The notes under the pieces: generated by a model
Databases searched by the model: none
What the model was told of the DNA's origin: nothing
Seen by the model: the letters and a program-made list of their open reading frames with translations, nothing else
NCBI GenBank assembly: GCA_022616415.1
Contig: JAKEEU010000131.1
Span: 89,671-153,670 of the forward strand
Direction of reading: 5' to 3'
DNA: 64,000 nucleotides
Origin: Candidatus Zhuqueibacterota bacterium
GTDB taxonomy: Bacteria > Zhuqueibacterota > Zhuqueibacteria > Zhuqueibacterales > Zhuqueibacteraceae
Part shown: in pieces, positions 42,832-50,695 of the stretch
How the letters are laid out: every line of letters starts with the position of its first letter
How positions within the stretch are numbered: position 1 is the first letter of the stretch
Translations under genes and position numbers: made by a program

Positions 42832-45066
42832 CTATTCCAAAACAATCATCTTTTTCGTCAAGCGGGTCTCACCGCCGACGCGCAACGAGTAAAAATACAC
42901 TCCCGCGCCAACGAAATAACCCGTGTCGGTTCGGCCGTTCCAAGTTGCCGCATAATTGCCGGGCACTTGCGGCGCGTCAACCAAAGTGGCCAAGCGCCGG
43001 CCGAGCAAATCATAAACTGCCAGCAAAACGTGCGAGGCGGTGGCGTTTTTCCGAGTCGGGCCGGCCACCGCATATTTTATGGTTGTCTGTTGCGATCCCT
43101 GGGTTTGTAAAAATGGATTGGGATAATTTGAAAAAAGCTGAAACTGTTGTGGAACCTCGCTCAGCGCCGGTGATTGCCGAGCTTCCACGCCGGTACGCAG
43201 ACCGAACCACTCCAAAACATGCCCTAAAATTTTGTCTGAAGAGGAAAGATTCGGGTTGCCATCCAAAATGCTGGCAAAATCAAAACTGAAATAAACCGCT
43301 TTGTATGCGCCGGCAAAGCGGATTCCGGCGCCGCCCAGATCATCGTTCGCGCTGTTGGTGTGTTGCAAAGCGACGACGGCGCCGGGATTGCCATCCGTCG
43401 CAATCACGTCTTTTTCATTTGCATCGAGCAATCCGATGAGCAGCCCATCGCCGATGGGATCTCCGGCGAGGCCCTTGACGATGCGTGCGGTGGTCGTGCC
43501 GATGCGGCGGGCGTGCAAAACATTTCTAAAAAAGTCGGTTGACTCGATTTGCGCTGCGAGACGGGCGCCGGCTAAAAAGAGATGATTGCCGCGATTGAAA
43601 AATTCCGTCAACTGTTGGGTTTCGCTTGCGCCCAAAGTAGAGGCCGTAGCCCCGCCGGTCGTCCACAACAAATAGCGGCTTTGCAGCTTGTCGATGATCG
43701 GCGCCGGCGAGCCGCGCTGGGCCACACTCCATTCAAAGGAGGTGAGTTTTAAGCGCGAAAGCGCCGCCGCCAATCCGGCCTCGCTGTTCTGGCCGCCGTC
43801 ATCGTCAATAATCGCAATTTCGGCAGGCACCAATTGGAAGTTAAGCTCGGTCGGCGCACCGGCATTGACTTGAATGGAATCAACCATCACCGGGGCATAA
43901 TTCAGCAGGGGGCGGACTTCAATGCGGTCGTAGCCGCTACAGGGGAGATTCGATGCAGGAAGACTCGGCATGGAGTACCTTCCGTCAATTGCGCTGGCCA
44001 CACGCCGCAACTCCTTGCCTTCCGCATAGAGAATGATTTCCGCTTCAATTCCGGCCGCATTGTTTTGATCGAAGATGCGGCCGGTCAGCTCGCCAAGCGG
44101 AAGCGGCTCCATTCCCAGGAGAACTTGCTTGATTTCCGGCGTTGCAAACTGCACGGTGGTGGAATTGGATTGATACCCAAATTGACAAAAGCTGACGGTC
44201 GCAATAGAGTCCAACAAAGGCAGGGTAAAAAATCCGGTTTGGCCGGTATTGATCGAGCTGACCAAAATGGTGTCGAGCGGGCTTTGCGTGCCTTGCAGCT
44301 CGATGGTGGCGTTCAGAAATGGCTGGCCGGTGCGATTGTCGAAAACCGCGCCGGCAATCGTCCATTTGGGGTAAATGGCCGTAATGCCGGCAATGTCATC
44401 CAGCGCGAGCGAGCGCGTGCTGGTATTGCGAAACCCGACCGCGTAATACATGGTAGCAGCAGGAACGACCGGGCCGCAGCCGGTGGAAGCATCGTTGATA
44501 TCGCGTCCTCCGCCGGCATGATCCAAACCCAAATGGTGTCCCAGCTCGTGGGTGGCAATTGCCTGAATGTCAAACGCATTTCCCGCAGGGTTGATTTCAA
44601 ATCTCCAGTCCCGAGAATTGTAAACCAAATCGGAATCTACGGCACGATAGCCGAGATTATCCGTCACGGTAAAAGTACGGGAAAAAGCCAACGCATTCGC
44701 TCCCTGAGGAAAATTCGTTCCGTCACGATCAAACAGGATGATGTTTTTGCCGTCGGAGCCGGAGATGGTTTTTTGGCTGGTCAAGCCGCCGTCGGCAAAA
44801 CGGAAATAAGATGAACGCACTTGGTTCCAAGTGTTCATCGCCGCACGAATGGCATTATGCGTTAGCGCACCTGCTGCCTGTGGTGATCCGGCTTCATCAA
44901 TTAATATTCGAACCGGTTGGGTCGATGGGTGCCACCACTGGACAAGGCCGCTGCAACATCGCGTCTGTCCATTGTTCGCAACGCCGGAGCTCCGTAACAG
45001 GCAAAAGGCGCTGAGGGAAAGAAACAAAGCAAGGGAAAACAAAATCGCCAATAATTTTTTTTGCAT
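42832..45066 (-). CDS. secreted matrixin-like metalloprotease with type A sorting domain
   Basis: 744 residues. Signal peptide (LLAILFSLALFLSLSAFC). The protease domain has ATHELGHHLGLDH, an HExxHxxGxxH zinc motif of the metzincin/matrixin kind, and Met-turn region ATMYYAVGF. The C-terminal half holds Ig-like and glutamine-amidotransferase/Rossmann-like parts (AEIAIIDDDGGQNSEAG, a family often called 'DUF4350-like' or T9SS 'flavodoxin' domain), then FSNYPNPFLQTQGSQ...VYFYSLRVGGETRLTKKMIVLE as sorting domain. Likely an exported protease. Confidence 0.8.
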   Translation of the reverse strand: MQKKLLAILFSLALFLSLSAFCLLRSSGVANNGQTRCCSGLVQWWHPSTQPVRILIDEAGSPQAAGALTHNAIRAAMNTWNQVRSSYFRFADGGLTSQKTISGSDGKNIILFDRDGTNFPQGANALAFSRTFTVTDNLGYRAVDSDLVYNSRDWRFEINPAGNAFDIQAIATHELGHHLGLDHAGGGRDINDASTGCGPVVPAATMYYAVGFRNTSTRSLALDDIAGITAIYPKWTIAGAVFDNRTGQPFLNATIELQGTQSPLDTILVSSINTGQTGFFTLPLLDSIATVSFCQFGYQSNSTTVQFATPEIKQVLLGMEPLPLGELTGRIFDQNNAAGIEAEIILYAEGKELRRVASAIDGRYSMPSLPASNLPCSGYDRIEVRPLLNYAPVMVDSIQVNAGAPTELNFQLVPAEIAIIDDDGGQNSEAGLAAALSRLKLTSFEWSVAQRGSPAPIIDKLQSRYLLWTTGGATASTLGASETQQLTEFFNRGNHLFLAGARLAAQIESTDFFRNVLHARRIGTTTARIVKGLAGDPIGDGLLIGLLDANEKDVIATDGNPGAVVALQHTNSANDDLGGAGIRFAGAYKAVYFSFDFASILDGNPNLSSSDKILGHVLEWFGLRTGVEARQSPALSEVPQQFQLFSNYPNPFLQTQGSQQTTIKYAVAGPTRKNATASHVLLAVYDLLGRRLATLVDAPQVPGNYAATWNGRTDTGYFVGAGVYFYSLRVGGETRLTKKMIVLE

Positions 45067-45085
45067 AAATATTCGTCATCCTAAT

Positions 45086-45787
45086 CTATTTCTGTTTTAA
45101 CAGCGACTGTATTTCACCGATATATTCTTTGAGCAACCGGCTGCTTTCACCTCTGGTCCCGACTCTCACCATCTCTTGTCCGGCGGCGTTGTATTGGATC
45201 GTCTTTTTTCCCTCCAGCCAATCCATCACGCCAAAGTAAGGAGAAGAGGGATAACGGCCGAGAAAAACCAGAACTTTTTCGTGGCGGACAAACTGCGGCA
45301 TGCCGGAGACCCGTGATTCGACGTTGCCCACGATTCCACCCAAATGCCGCAGGACGATCTGATTGCCTTCGATATTGCCTTTGATTTTTTCCACAACGCG
45401 GAGCGTGATGTAGGTATAAATTTCGCGCCCATCGTCATCCCAATTGCTGGACATCGATGCCACTTCGGCGACGACGATGACTTCGGCCTTCTGCGTGCGC
45501 TGCGCCAACGTGTAGGGAACGGTTTCGCCAGCCTGGAGGGGTGCAGCAACAAAAAACACAACAATCCCAAACCAGGTTATTCTATTAAAAGTGAAATAAA
45601 AGCAAAAACATTCACGCAAAGACGCAAAGGCGCAAAGGAACGCAAAGAAAAAGCTTTGCGTAATCTTCCCCGCTCCGTTTCCTTTTATATTCATGGAGGC
45701 GGGGCGGAGTGCGTCTCGGCGTCTTTGCGTGCGCTTTTGATTTTTTTTCCGGGTTACGCAATTCCAGATAAAGATTTTTTGAGGCAT
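45086..45787 (-). CDS. small exported protein, 5' end confounded by a repeat element
   Basis: Mature region from AGETVPYTLAQRTQKAEVIVVAEVASM to YIGEIQSLLKQK is a single soluble domain, with a hydrophobic stretch FGIVVFFVAAPLQ as signal peptide. No ATG precedes the leader closely; the longer frame from 45787 runs through the ACGCAAAGACGC element (45614-45731), giving a basic, unlikely N-terminus. The true start may be GTG (VVFF) or lost. Function unknown. Confidence 0.5.
   Translation of the reverse strand: MPQKIFIWNCVTRKKNQKRTQRRRDALRPASMNIKGNGAGKITQSFFFAFLCAFASLRECFCFYFTFNRITWFGIVVFFVAAPLQAGETVPYTLAQRTQKAEVIVVAEVASMSSNWDDDGREIYTYITLRVVEKIKGNIEGNQIVLRHLGGIVGNVESRVSGMPQFVRHEKVLVFLGRYPSSPYFGVMDWLEGKKTIQYNAAGQEMVRVGTRGESSRLLKEYIGEIQSLLKQK
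45614..45731. repeat. ACGCAAAGACGC element, long inverted repeat
   Basis: Outer arms (A)CGCAAAGACGC 45614-45625 and GGCGTCTTTGCGTG 45718-45731, then direct word repeats GCAAAGGCGCAAAGG, and an inner CCCCGCTCC/GGAGGCGGGG pair. A very widespread palindromic class. It overlaps the 5' part of the frame 45086-45787. Confidence 0.75.
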
Positions 45788-45791
45788 TGAG

Positions 45792-46829
45792 TCACAACTC
45801 CAATTTCAATGAATATTGATGGACTGATTCGAGAATCCCGAAATCTTGATAGGCATAATCAATGATGAAAAGCTTTCCTCCCAGATTGAAATTCAATCCG
45901 CTGCCCAAAGTCAGGCCGAGCGTGTTGGTGTCGTAATTGCCGTAATAGCCGGCGCGCAAGGTGATCAGGCGATTCCATTCATACTCCAAGCCGTAATTGG
46001 TGCGCAGATTGTTGTCGAGTGGATCGTTGATGGCGACCGCGGCGGTCAGCCGGTTGCGCTCATTTTTAAAATGCGGATTGAGGCCGCCGAGCAAATCCAA
46101 ACGCACGCCCATGCGAAAAATCAGCGGTAGTGACCAATCCAAAGTGCGCAGCCGGCTTGGGGTGGTGCGGTTGCCTTCATTGCGCGTGTCGGTGTCAACG
46201 ATCGCGTCGATGTCCGGGCCATCCAGGCGCATGCTGCCGCCGAAATTTGACAAGCTCATGCCGAGGCGAATGCCGAGAATGCCGGTGTCGAAAAGCGAGC
46301 CGATATCGAAAGCCAGCCCATTGGCGCTCTCGCGATAAATGCTTTCCCGCAAAAACTTGACCGTGGCGCCGAGCGTCAACCGGTCGGTCATCCAGCGCGC
46401 ATAGCTGGCGCCGATGGCGAGATTGCTGTACCCGTAAAAAGTCCCGGTACCGCGCGGCTGCTCGATGGTGGTGATTTCAATCGGATCGGTGCTCATGAAA
46501 ATGACATGAAACCCCAGGCCGCTGGTTTCACCGAGCGGCAGCACCAAGCCGACATAGTTGTGATTGAGGCCGGCGATATAATTTTTGTATGAAGCGCCGG
46601 CGGATTTTCGGGTCAGGCGCGCCACGCCGGCGGGATTCCAATACATCGAAAAAATATCATCCGCCATGGCGACGTACGCGCCGCCGAGAGCGACGCTGCG
46701 GGCGCCGACGTCGATTTTCAAAAACTGCGCGCTGCCGGTGCCGACTTTGGAAAATTCCTGGGCTTCACAAAAAGAGGCGGCAAGCAAAAGAACAAGCAGA
46801 CAAGTTGATAATCGTTTCATGGAGGCCAT
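45792..46829 (-). CDS. PorV/PorQ-family outer-membrane protein
   Basis: Third PorV-like barrel. ATG 46829 (GGAAGAG) chosen. Leader ends AASFCEAQ. Signature: GSAQFLKIDVGARSVALGGAYVAMADDIFSMYWNPAGVARL, then strands ending YQDFGILESVHQYSLKLEL. Probable T9SS component or cargo shuttle. Lies between sorting-domain genes upstream/downstream. Confidence 0.8.
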   Translation of the reverse strand: MASMKRLSTCLLVLLLAASFCEAQEFSKVGTGSAQFLKIDVGARSVALGGAYVAMADDIFSMYWNPAGVARLTRKSAGASYKNYIAGLNHNYVGLVLPLGETSGLGFHVIFMSTDPIEITTIEQPRGTGTFYGYSNLAIGASYARWMTDRLTLGATVKFLRESIYRESANGLAFDIGSLFDTGILGIRLGMSLSNFGGSMRLDGPDIDAIVDTDTRNEGNRTTPSRLRTLDWSLPLIFRMGVRLDLLGGLNPHFKNERNRLTAAVAINDPLDNNLRTNYGLEYEWNRLITLRAGYYGNYDTNTLGLTLGSGLNFNLGGKLFIIDYAYQDFGILESVHQYSLKLEL

Positions 46830-46849
46830 AAAAATACTCTTCCAAACCA

Positions 46850-46946
46850 CATGTCATGCCTGCCCTGCCGCAGGCCAGGACCGGAGGCATCTTTTTCAGC
46901 ACAAGCACTGTGCTCGATACTAAAAAGATCCCTACGGGATGACATG
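46850..46946. repeat. CATGTCATGCC...GGGATGACATG element (copy 1)
   Basis: Arms 46850-46860 and 46936-46946 plus an inner CATCTTTTTC..AGCACA/..TGTGCTCGAT pairing. A related copy is at 59219-59297 with shared interior words (GCATCTT, AGCACAGTGC, GGGATGACAT). Confidence 0.7.
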
Positions 46947-46985
46947 AAAATGTTATTTGCTTAATTTTACTTCAAGCATCATCGA

Positions 46986-47255
46986 TCAATTTTGGGGCAC
47001 GGCTGAAGCCTGAATCAAAATTCCATACTTTTCTTGCAACTCGATCACCCAATCATAAATCCGTTCGCGGACCCGATGGATTTCTTCCACAGTCATTGGT
47101 AAAGCTACTTCCAAGCTGACATCTTCATCGGCATAGGGCAAAGGATTGGGAGAAATAACTGCATCGGGAAATTCATGACGAATTTTATTTACCAACTCCG
47201 CCGTAGCGGCTGAGGCATTCAATGCAGCTTGTTTGATCAGTGGTGAAAACGTCAT
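46986..47255 (-). CDS. hypothetical protein, 89 aa, AT-rich
   Basis: Soluble protein: AELVNKIRHEFPDAVISPNPLPYADEDVSLEVALPMTVEEIHRVRERIYDW then IELQEKYGILIQASAVPQN. Overlaps by 4 bases the end of the nucleotidyltransferase upstream. Looks like a small alpha/beta partner protein; no family named. Confidence 0.55.
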   Translation of the reverse strand: MTFSPLIKQAALNASAATAELVNKIRHEFPDAVISPNPLPYADEDVSLEVALPMTVEEIHRVRERIYDWVIELQEKYGILIQASAVPQN

Positions 47256-48002
47256 GTTGCTGGCAAATACTGTTTTACAAAATTCTCAGCGTTATAATAA
47301 GATTCATGAGTATTGACATTATAAACCGGATGATTCGTTATTTCTGCCTGTACTTTCAGTCCGCAATCGATCATTCGCTTTAGAATAAAATTCCATCCTG
47401 TTTGATATGTGCTGAACTCCAGATAGTTATCAGCCGCTTTAGCAAGATACTGAGTAAATCCATTTGTGACAATAGAAAGCGCATTTTTATTTAATGCAAG
47501 CCCGACTCTTTCAAAAGTAGTGAAGGTTGACTCGACTTTAATCTGTTGCAAAACGCCGTCGTCTATGATGAAGTTCCATTTCTTTTGTTGTGGCTCTGGC
47601 AGAGTGGTCAGAAGAAGCGATGCGTCGAAGCGATCAATATCGTGAATTTCAACAAGTCGCTCGATAGATTTTTTTGTTAGTAGTGTATCGGCGCTAAAGC
47701 CAAAAATTACTGGTTCAGGATATATTTTAGCTGTTAAGGAAAACATTTTCAGCCATTGTCGTGCCCTCATATAAATATTGATAGCTATTTCCCAATTCCT
47801 GAACAATCCGTTCCCCCATGTACTTGACAGCAATAGTTATTTTGCTAAGTCCCACCTCCGTAATAGGGTCTATGACATACCGTATCAATGGTTTGCCTAA
47901 AATTGGAAGCAATGGTTTGGGACAAGAATCTGTTAAAGGGCGCAAGCGTTCGCCTCGTCCACCAGCAAGTATGAGCGCACGACAATCAACAAGATTAACC
48001 AT
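47252..48002 (-). pseudogene. NDP-sugar-type nucleotidyltransferase split by single-base frameshift
   Basis: The first frame starts at ATG 48002 with RALILAGGRGERLRPLTDSCPKPLLPILGKPLIRYVID (Rossmann NTP-transferase signature) and ends at TAA 47727-47729 after AENVFLNS. The second frame continues with KIYPEPVIFGFSADTLL, the expected next segment, to 47252. Removing one T just at that TAA restores one gene of about 250 aa. Real frameshift, programmed shift or assembly error cannot be told apart here. Confidence 0.7.
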
Positions 48003-48066
48003 AGTGTAAATTCCCCTCAACTCATGACTCCTAACGATTTGGAGCCAGAGATGATTTGCGCCAAGA

Positions 48067-48726
48067 TTAAATTTGTATTTGCTCACCAAAAGCCATAACT
48101 CTTGCTTCTATTGGGCTGCCTGCCAATAGTTTTACCCAATCATTTGGGTTAACATGCGAGTCTTTGGGACTATCATAATGAACAGGCACAGCTATTTTCG
48201 GCGATAATTCGCGCACAAATTTAGCGGCGTCCTCGAAATCCATGGCAACACCACGGTTATTGATTGGCACAAAAACCATATCTATATCAGATGGCTTTTC
48301 CTCGAAGTATGTCGTATCGCTGGTATGATAAACACGTTTATTGTCTGCCTCAACGACAACGCCAAACGCGTCTATCACTTCACCGCGAACTACGTGGTCT
48401 GCTCGTACCCCCACAATGCGGAATCCAGCTATTTCCTCCACTTGTCCTACTTTTAGCAGTCTCGCTGGTACATCCGCATTTGTCATCACGTCTACCAGCT
48501 CTTTCGTTGTTAATATCGCTGGCTTGGATTGAGCGTAGATTGCCTTGACTGCATCAAGGTCAAAATGGTCTGCATGTTTGTGAGTTACGATGAGCACGTC
48601 TATATTTTTGAAATCTTCGCGAGAAAGCCGTCCGGGTTCAAAGTTATAGTTTCCGGGGTCAATCAGAATTTTTTTGCCTCCATGCTCGATCTCGACCGTA
48701 GATTGTGCGTACTTGGCAATTTTCAT
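48067..48726 (-). CDS. metallo-beta-lactamase-fold hydrolase (UPF0173-like)
   Basis: 219 residues: VTHKHADHFDLDAV (HxHxDH), VRADHVVRGE, DTTYFEEKPSDIDMVFVPINNRG and GFA-type VPVHYDSPKD His. Fits the UPF0173/UlaG-like metal hydrolases of unknown substrate. Part of the AT-rich block with gly kinase. Confidence 0.8.
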   Translation of the reverse strand: MKIAKYAQSTVEIEHGGKKILIDPGNYNFEPGRLSREDFKNIDVLIVTHKHADHFDLDAVKAIYAQSKPAILTTKELVDVMTNADVPARLLKVGQVEEIAGFRIVGVRADHVVRGEVIDAFGVVVEADNKRVYHTSDTTYFEEKPSDIDMVFVPINNRGVAMDFEDAAKFVRELSPKIAVPVHYDSPKDSHVNPNDWVKLLAGSPIEARVMAFGEQIQI

Positions 48727-48744
48727 GGCAGTTTCTCCTTCGAT

Positions 48745-49449
48745 TTAATAGTTGGTTTGAAGGAATAAACTCTTGAATAATGGCAGCGTCAGAATGTCGG
48801 ACAAAGATTTGATAACTGCGTATACCGGCAAACTCGAGTCTATGACCACTTCTCGGCTATGAATCTCAAATAAAATAGTTTTACAACTTGCCAGCGTGCC
48901 TCCTAATATATCTGTTTTTACTTTATCACCAACGACACAAGTTTCATTTGCGGCCACATTCATTTGCTTCATGGTGAGCATGAATATTCTCGGATCAGGT
49001 TTCATATAGCCTACGTCAGAGGAGAGCACAATGGCATCAAAGTGTTTGTTTAATTCAAGGTCTCTGACAAGAAGTTTCGCAAAGGGTGTACAATTTGATA
49101 AAAGAGCCAGTTTTATACCATGTGATCTTAGTTCATGAAGCACCGGTAAAGCATCTGGGCGAAGTTGAAGACACTCATTATTATGTAGAAAAATCTGCTT
49201 GATTTCTTCAACAAGGTGTTCATCAATTTTGCCCTTTGTCCGCTTCACCAAAGCCTCTGCAAATTCATCGCTGTCCATTCCGGGCTTATCAGCCGCTAGC
49301 GTGAATATCAGATTGCGAAGGTGCTGTTTAGTTGGCAAGCCAAGCAACACCTGCGCTTCGTATCGTGGATTATAGCCTTTTTTATTCTCTACCATCGTGT
49401 TCGCTAAGTCAAAAATTACGGCACGAATGTAAGGCAGTTTAGCAATCAT
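48745..49449 (-). CDS. HAD-superfamily hydrolase of DxA type
   Basis: 234 residues. Motif I reads FDLANTMVENK: the second Asp of the usual DxD is Ala, as in phosphonoacetaldehyde hydrolase-type HADs (DxA). Motif II LLSNC, Lys region LSSDVGYMKPDPRIF, motif IV CVVGDKVKTDILGG. May act as a C-P or dehalogenase-like hydrolase rather than plain phosphatase; inference only. Confidence 0.7.
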   Translation of the reverse strand: MIAKLPYIRAVIFDLANTMVENKKGYNPRYEAQVLLGLPTKQHLRNLIFTLAADKPGMDSDEFAEALVKRTKGKIDEHLVEEIKQIFLHNNECLQLRPDALPVLHELRSHGIKLALLSNCTPFAKLLVRDLELNKHFDAIVLSSDVGYMKPDPRIFMLTMKQMNVAANETCVVGDKVKTDILGGTLASCKTILFEIHSREVVIDSSLPVYAVIKSLSDILTLPLFKSLFLQTNY

Positions 49450-49456
49450 ACACTTA

Positions 49457-50605
49457 TCAAGCAGAGATCATTGGATAACGTTTGATAGAACGAGCTACAC
49501 GGATCGTAGCATCCAAAAGTCTGATTTTGGCTGAATCAATTTCAAGCGCTTCGGTTATGGAGGTCGGCTGCTTCATGCAACACTCAATCATATCCATACC
49601 GTGAAAATACACAATATCAGCATCATCTCCTATTGATCCAACAATTGCAACGGTTGGTAAGTTGTACTTCTTGGCCAGCAGGCAGATTGCGCATGCTGCT
49701 TTACCCGTTGCGGATGATGCATCTACCATTCCTTCACCCGTTATGACTAATTCCGTTTCTTTCAGATAACTTTCCACGTTCAGCGCTTCACAGACTAATT
49801 CCATGCTATATCGCAGTTTTGCACCTGTATAAGCGAGTAAGCCTGCACCTAGCCCACCGGCAGCGCCTGTGCCGGGCATATATCTTATATCCCAACCTAC
49901 GTATTCGCCCAATATATCGGCATAATGTTCCATACACTTACTTAAATGCTCAATCATTTCTGGAGTCGCACCCTTTTGCTTTGCATATCGTCTGGTTGTC
50001 CCACTCTCACCACACAAAATGCTGGTAAGATTACAAGCAACTGTTATTTGAACATTCTTTAAATCTACACTCAAGCCCGTTGAGTCAATACGAGCAAGTT
50101 TATATAGTTCACCTCCGCCTTCTCCAATTTCTTCTCCAAAGCTGTCATAGAATCGAAATCCTAATGACTTTGCCATGCCTACACCGCCGTCGTTCGTCGC
50201 GCTATCTCCGCAGCCAACTAAAATGTTTCGGCAACCATGTTTTATGGCCTCTCGAATCAGATCACCAACTCCATAAGTGCTCGTTACGAGCGGATTTCTT
50301 TTATCTCTGGGCACAAGCGCAAGCCCAGCGGCTTTGGCAGATTCTATGACCGCACTACCGTCATTCAACAGACCAAAATAAGATTCTATTTCGTTCATCA
50401 ATGAGTCGTGAACTCGACATCTTACTTTATTTCCCCCCTTAGCTTCTATGAACCTTTCTACAATTCCTGTTCCACCATCGCACAATGGCAGTTTTTGAAT
50501 TTGTACATCAGGCAAAACTTGTGTAATGCCGAATTCGATAATTTCAGCCACAGTACGAGCATCTAAACATTCTTTATATGGAGCAGGTGCAATTAGTATT
50601 CGCAT
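49457..50605 (-). CDS. glycerate kinase (GarK/GlxK family)
   Basis: 382 residues, ATG 50605: MRILIAPAPYKECLDARTVAEIIEFG, LPLCDGGTGIVERF, TYGVGDLIREA, GCGDSATNDGGVGMAKSLGFRFYD, MPGTGAAGGLGAGLLAYTGAKL, VITGEGMVDASSATGKAACAI, AIVGS. This is PF02595 and phosphorylates glycerate (2-phosphoglycerate producing). The region upstream of the ATG is open but lacks homology. Confidence 0.9.
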   Translation of the reverse strand: MRILIAPAPYKECLDARTVAEIIEFGITQVLPDVQIQKLPLCDGGTGIVERFIEAKGGNKVRCRVHDSLMNEIESYFGLLNDGSAVIESAKAAGLALVPRDKRNPLVTSTYGVGDLIREAIKHGCRNILVGCGDSATNDGGVGMAKSLGFRFYDSFGEEIGEGGGELYKLARIDSTGLSVDLKNVQITVACNLTSILCGESGTTRRYAKQKGATPEMIEHLSKCMEHYADILGEYVGWDIRYMPGTGAAGGLGAGLLAYTGAKLRYSMELVCEALNVESYLKETELVITGEGMVDASSATGKAACAICLLAKKYNLPTVAIVGSIGDDADIVYFHGMDMIECCMKQPTSITEALEIDSAKIRLLDATIRVARSIKRYPMISA

Positions 50606-50695
50606 TGGTTGTAACGATATAAAAATTCGTGCAACGATGCTTGGATTTGAAAAGTTGTCTGGCTTTTCGATTTTTCTGCTCACCTTTGGATACCC

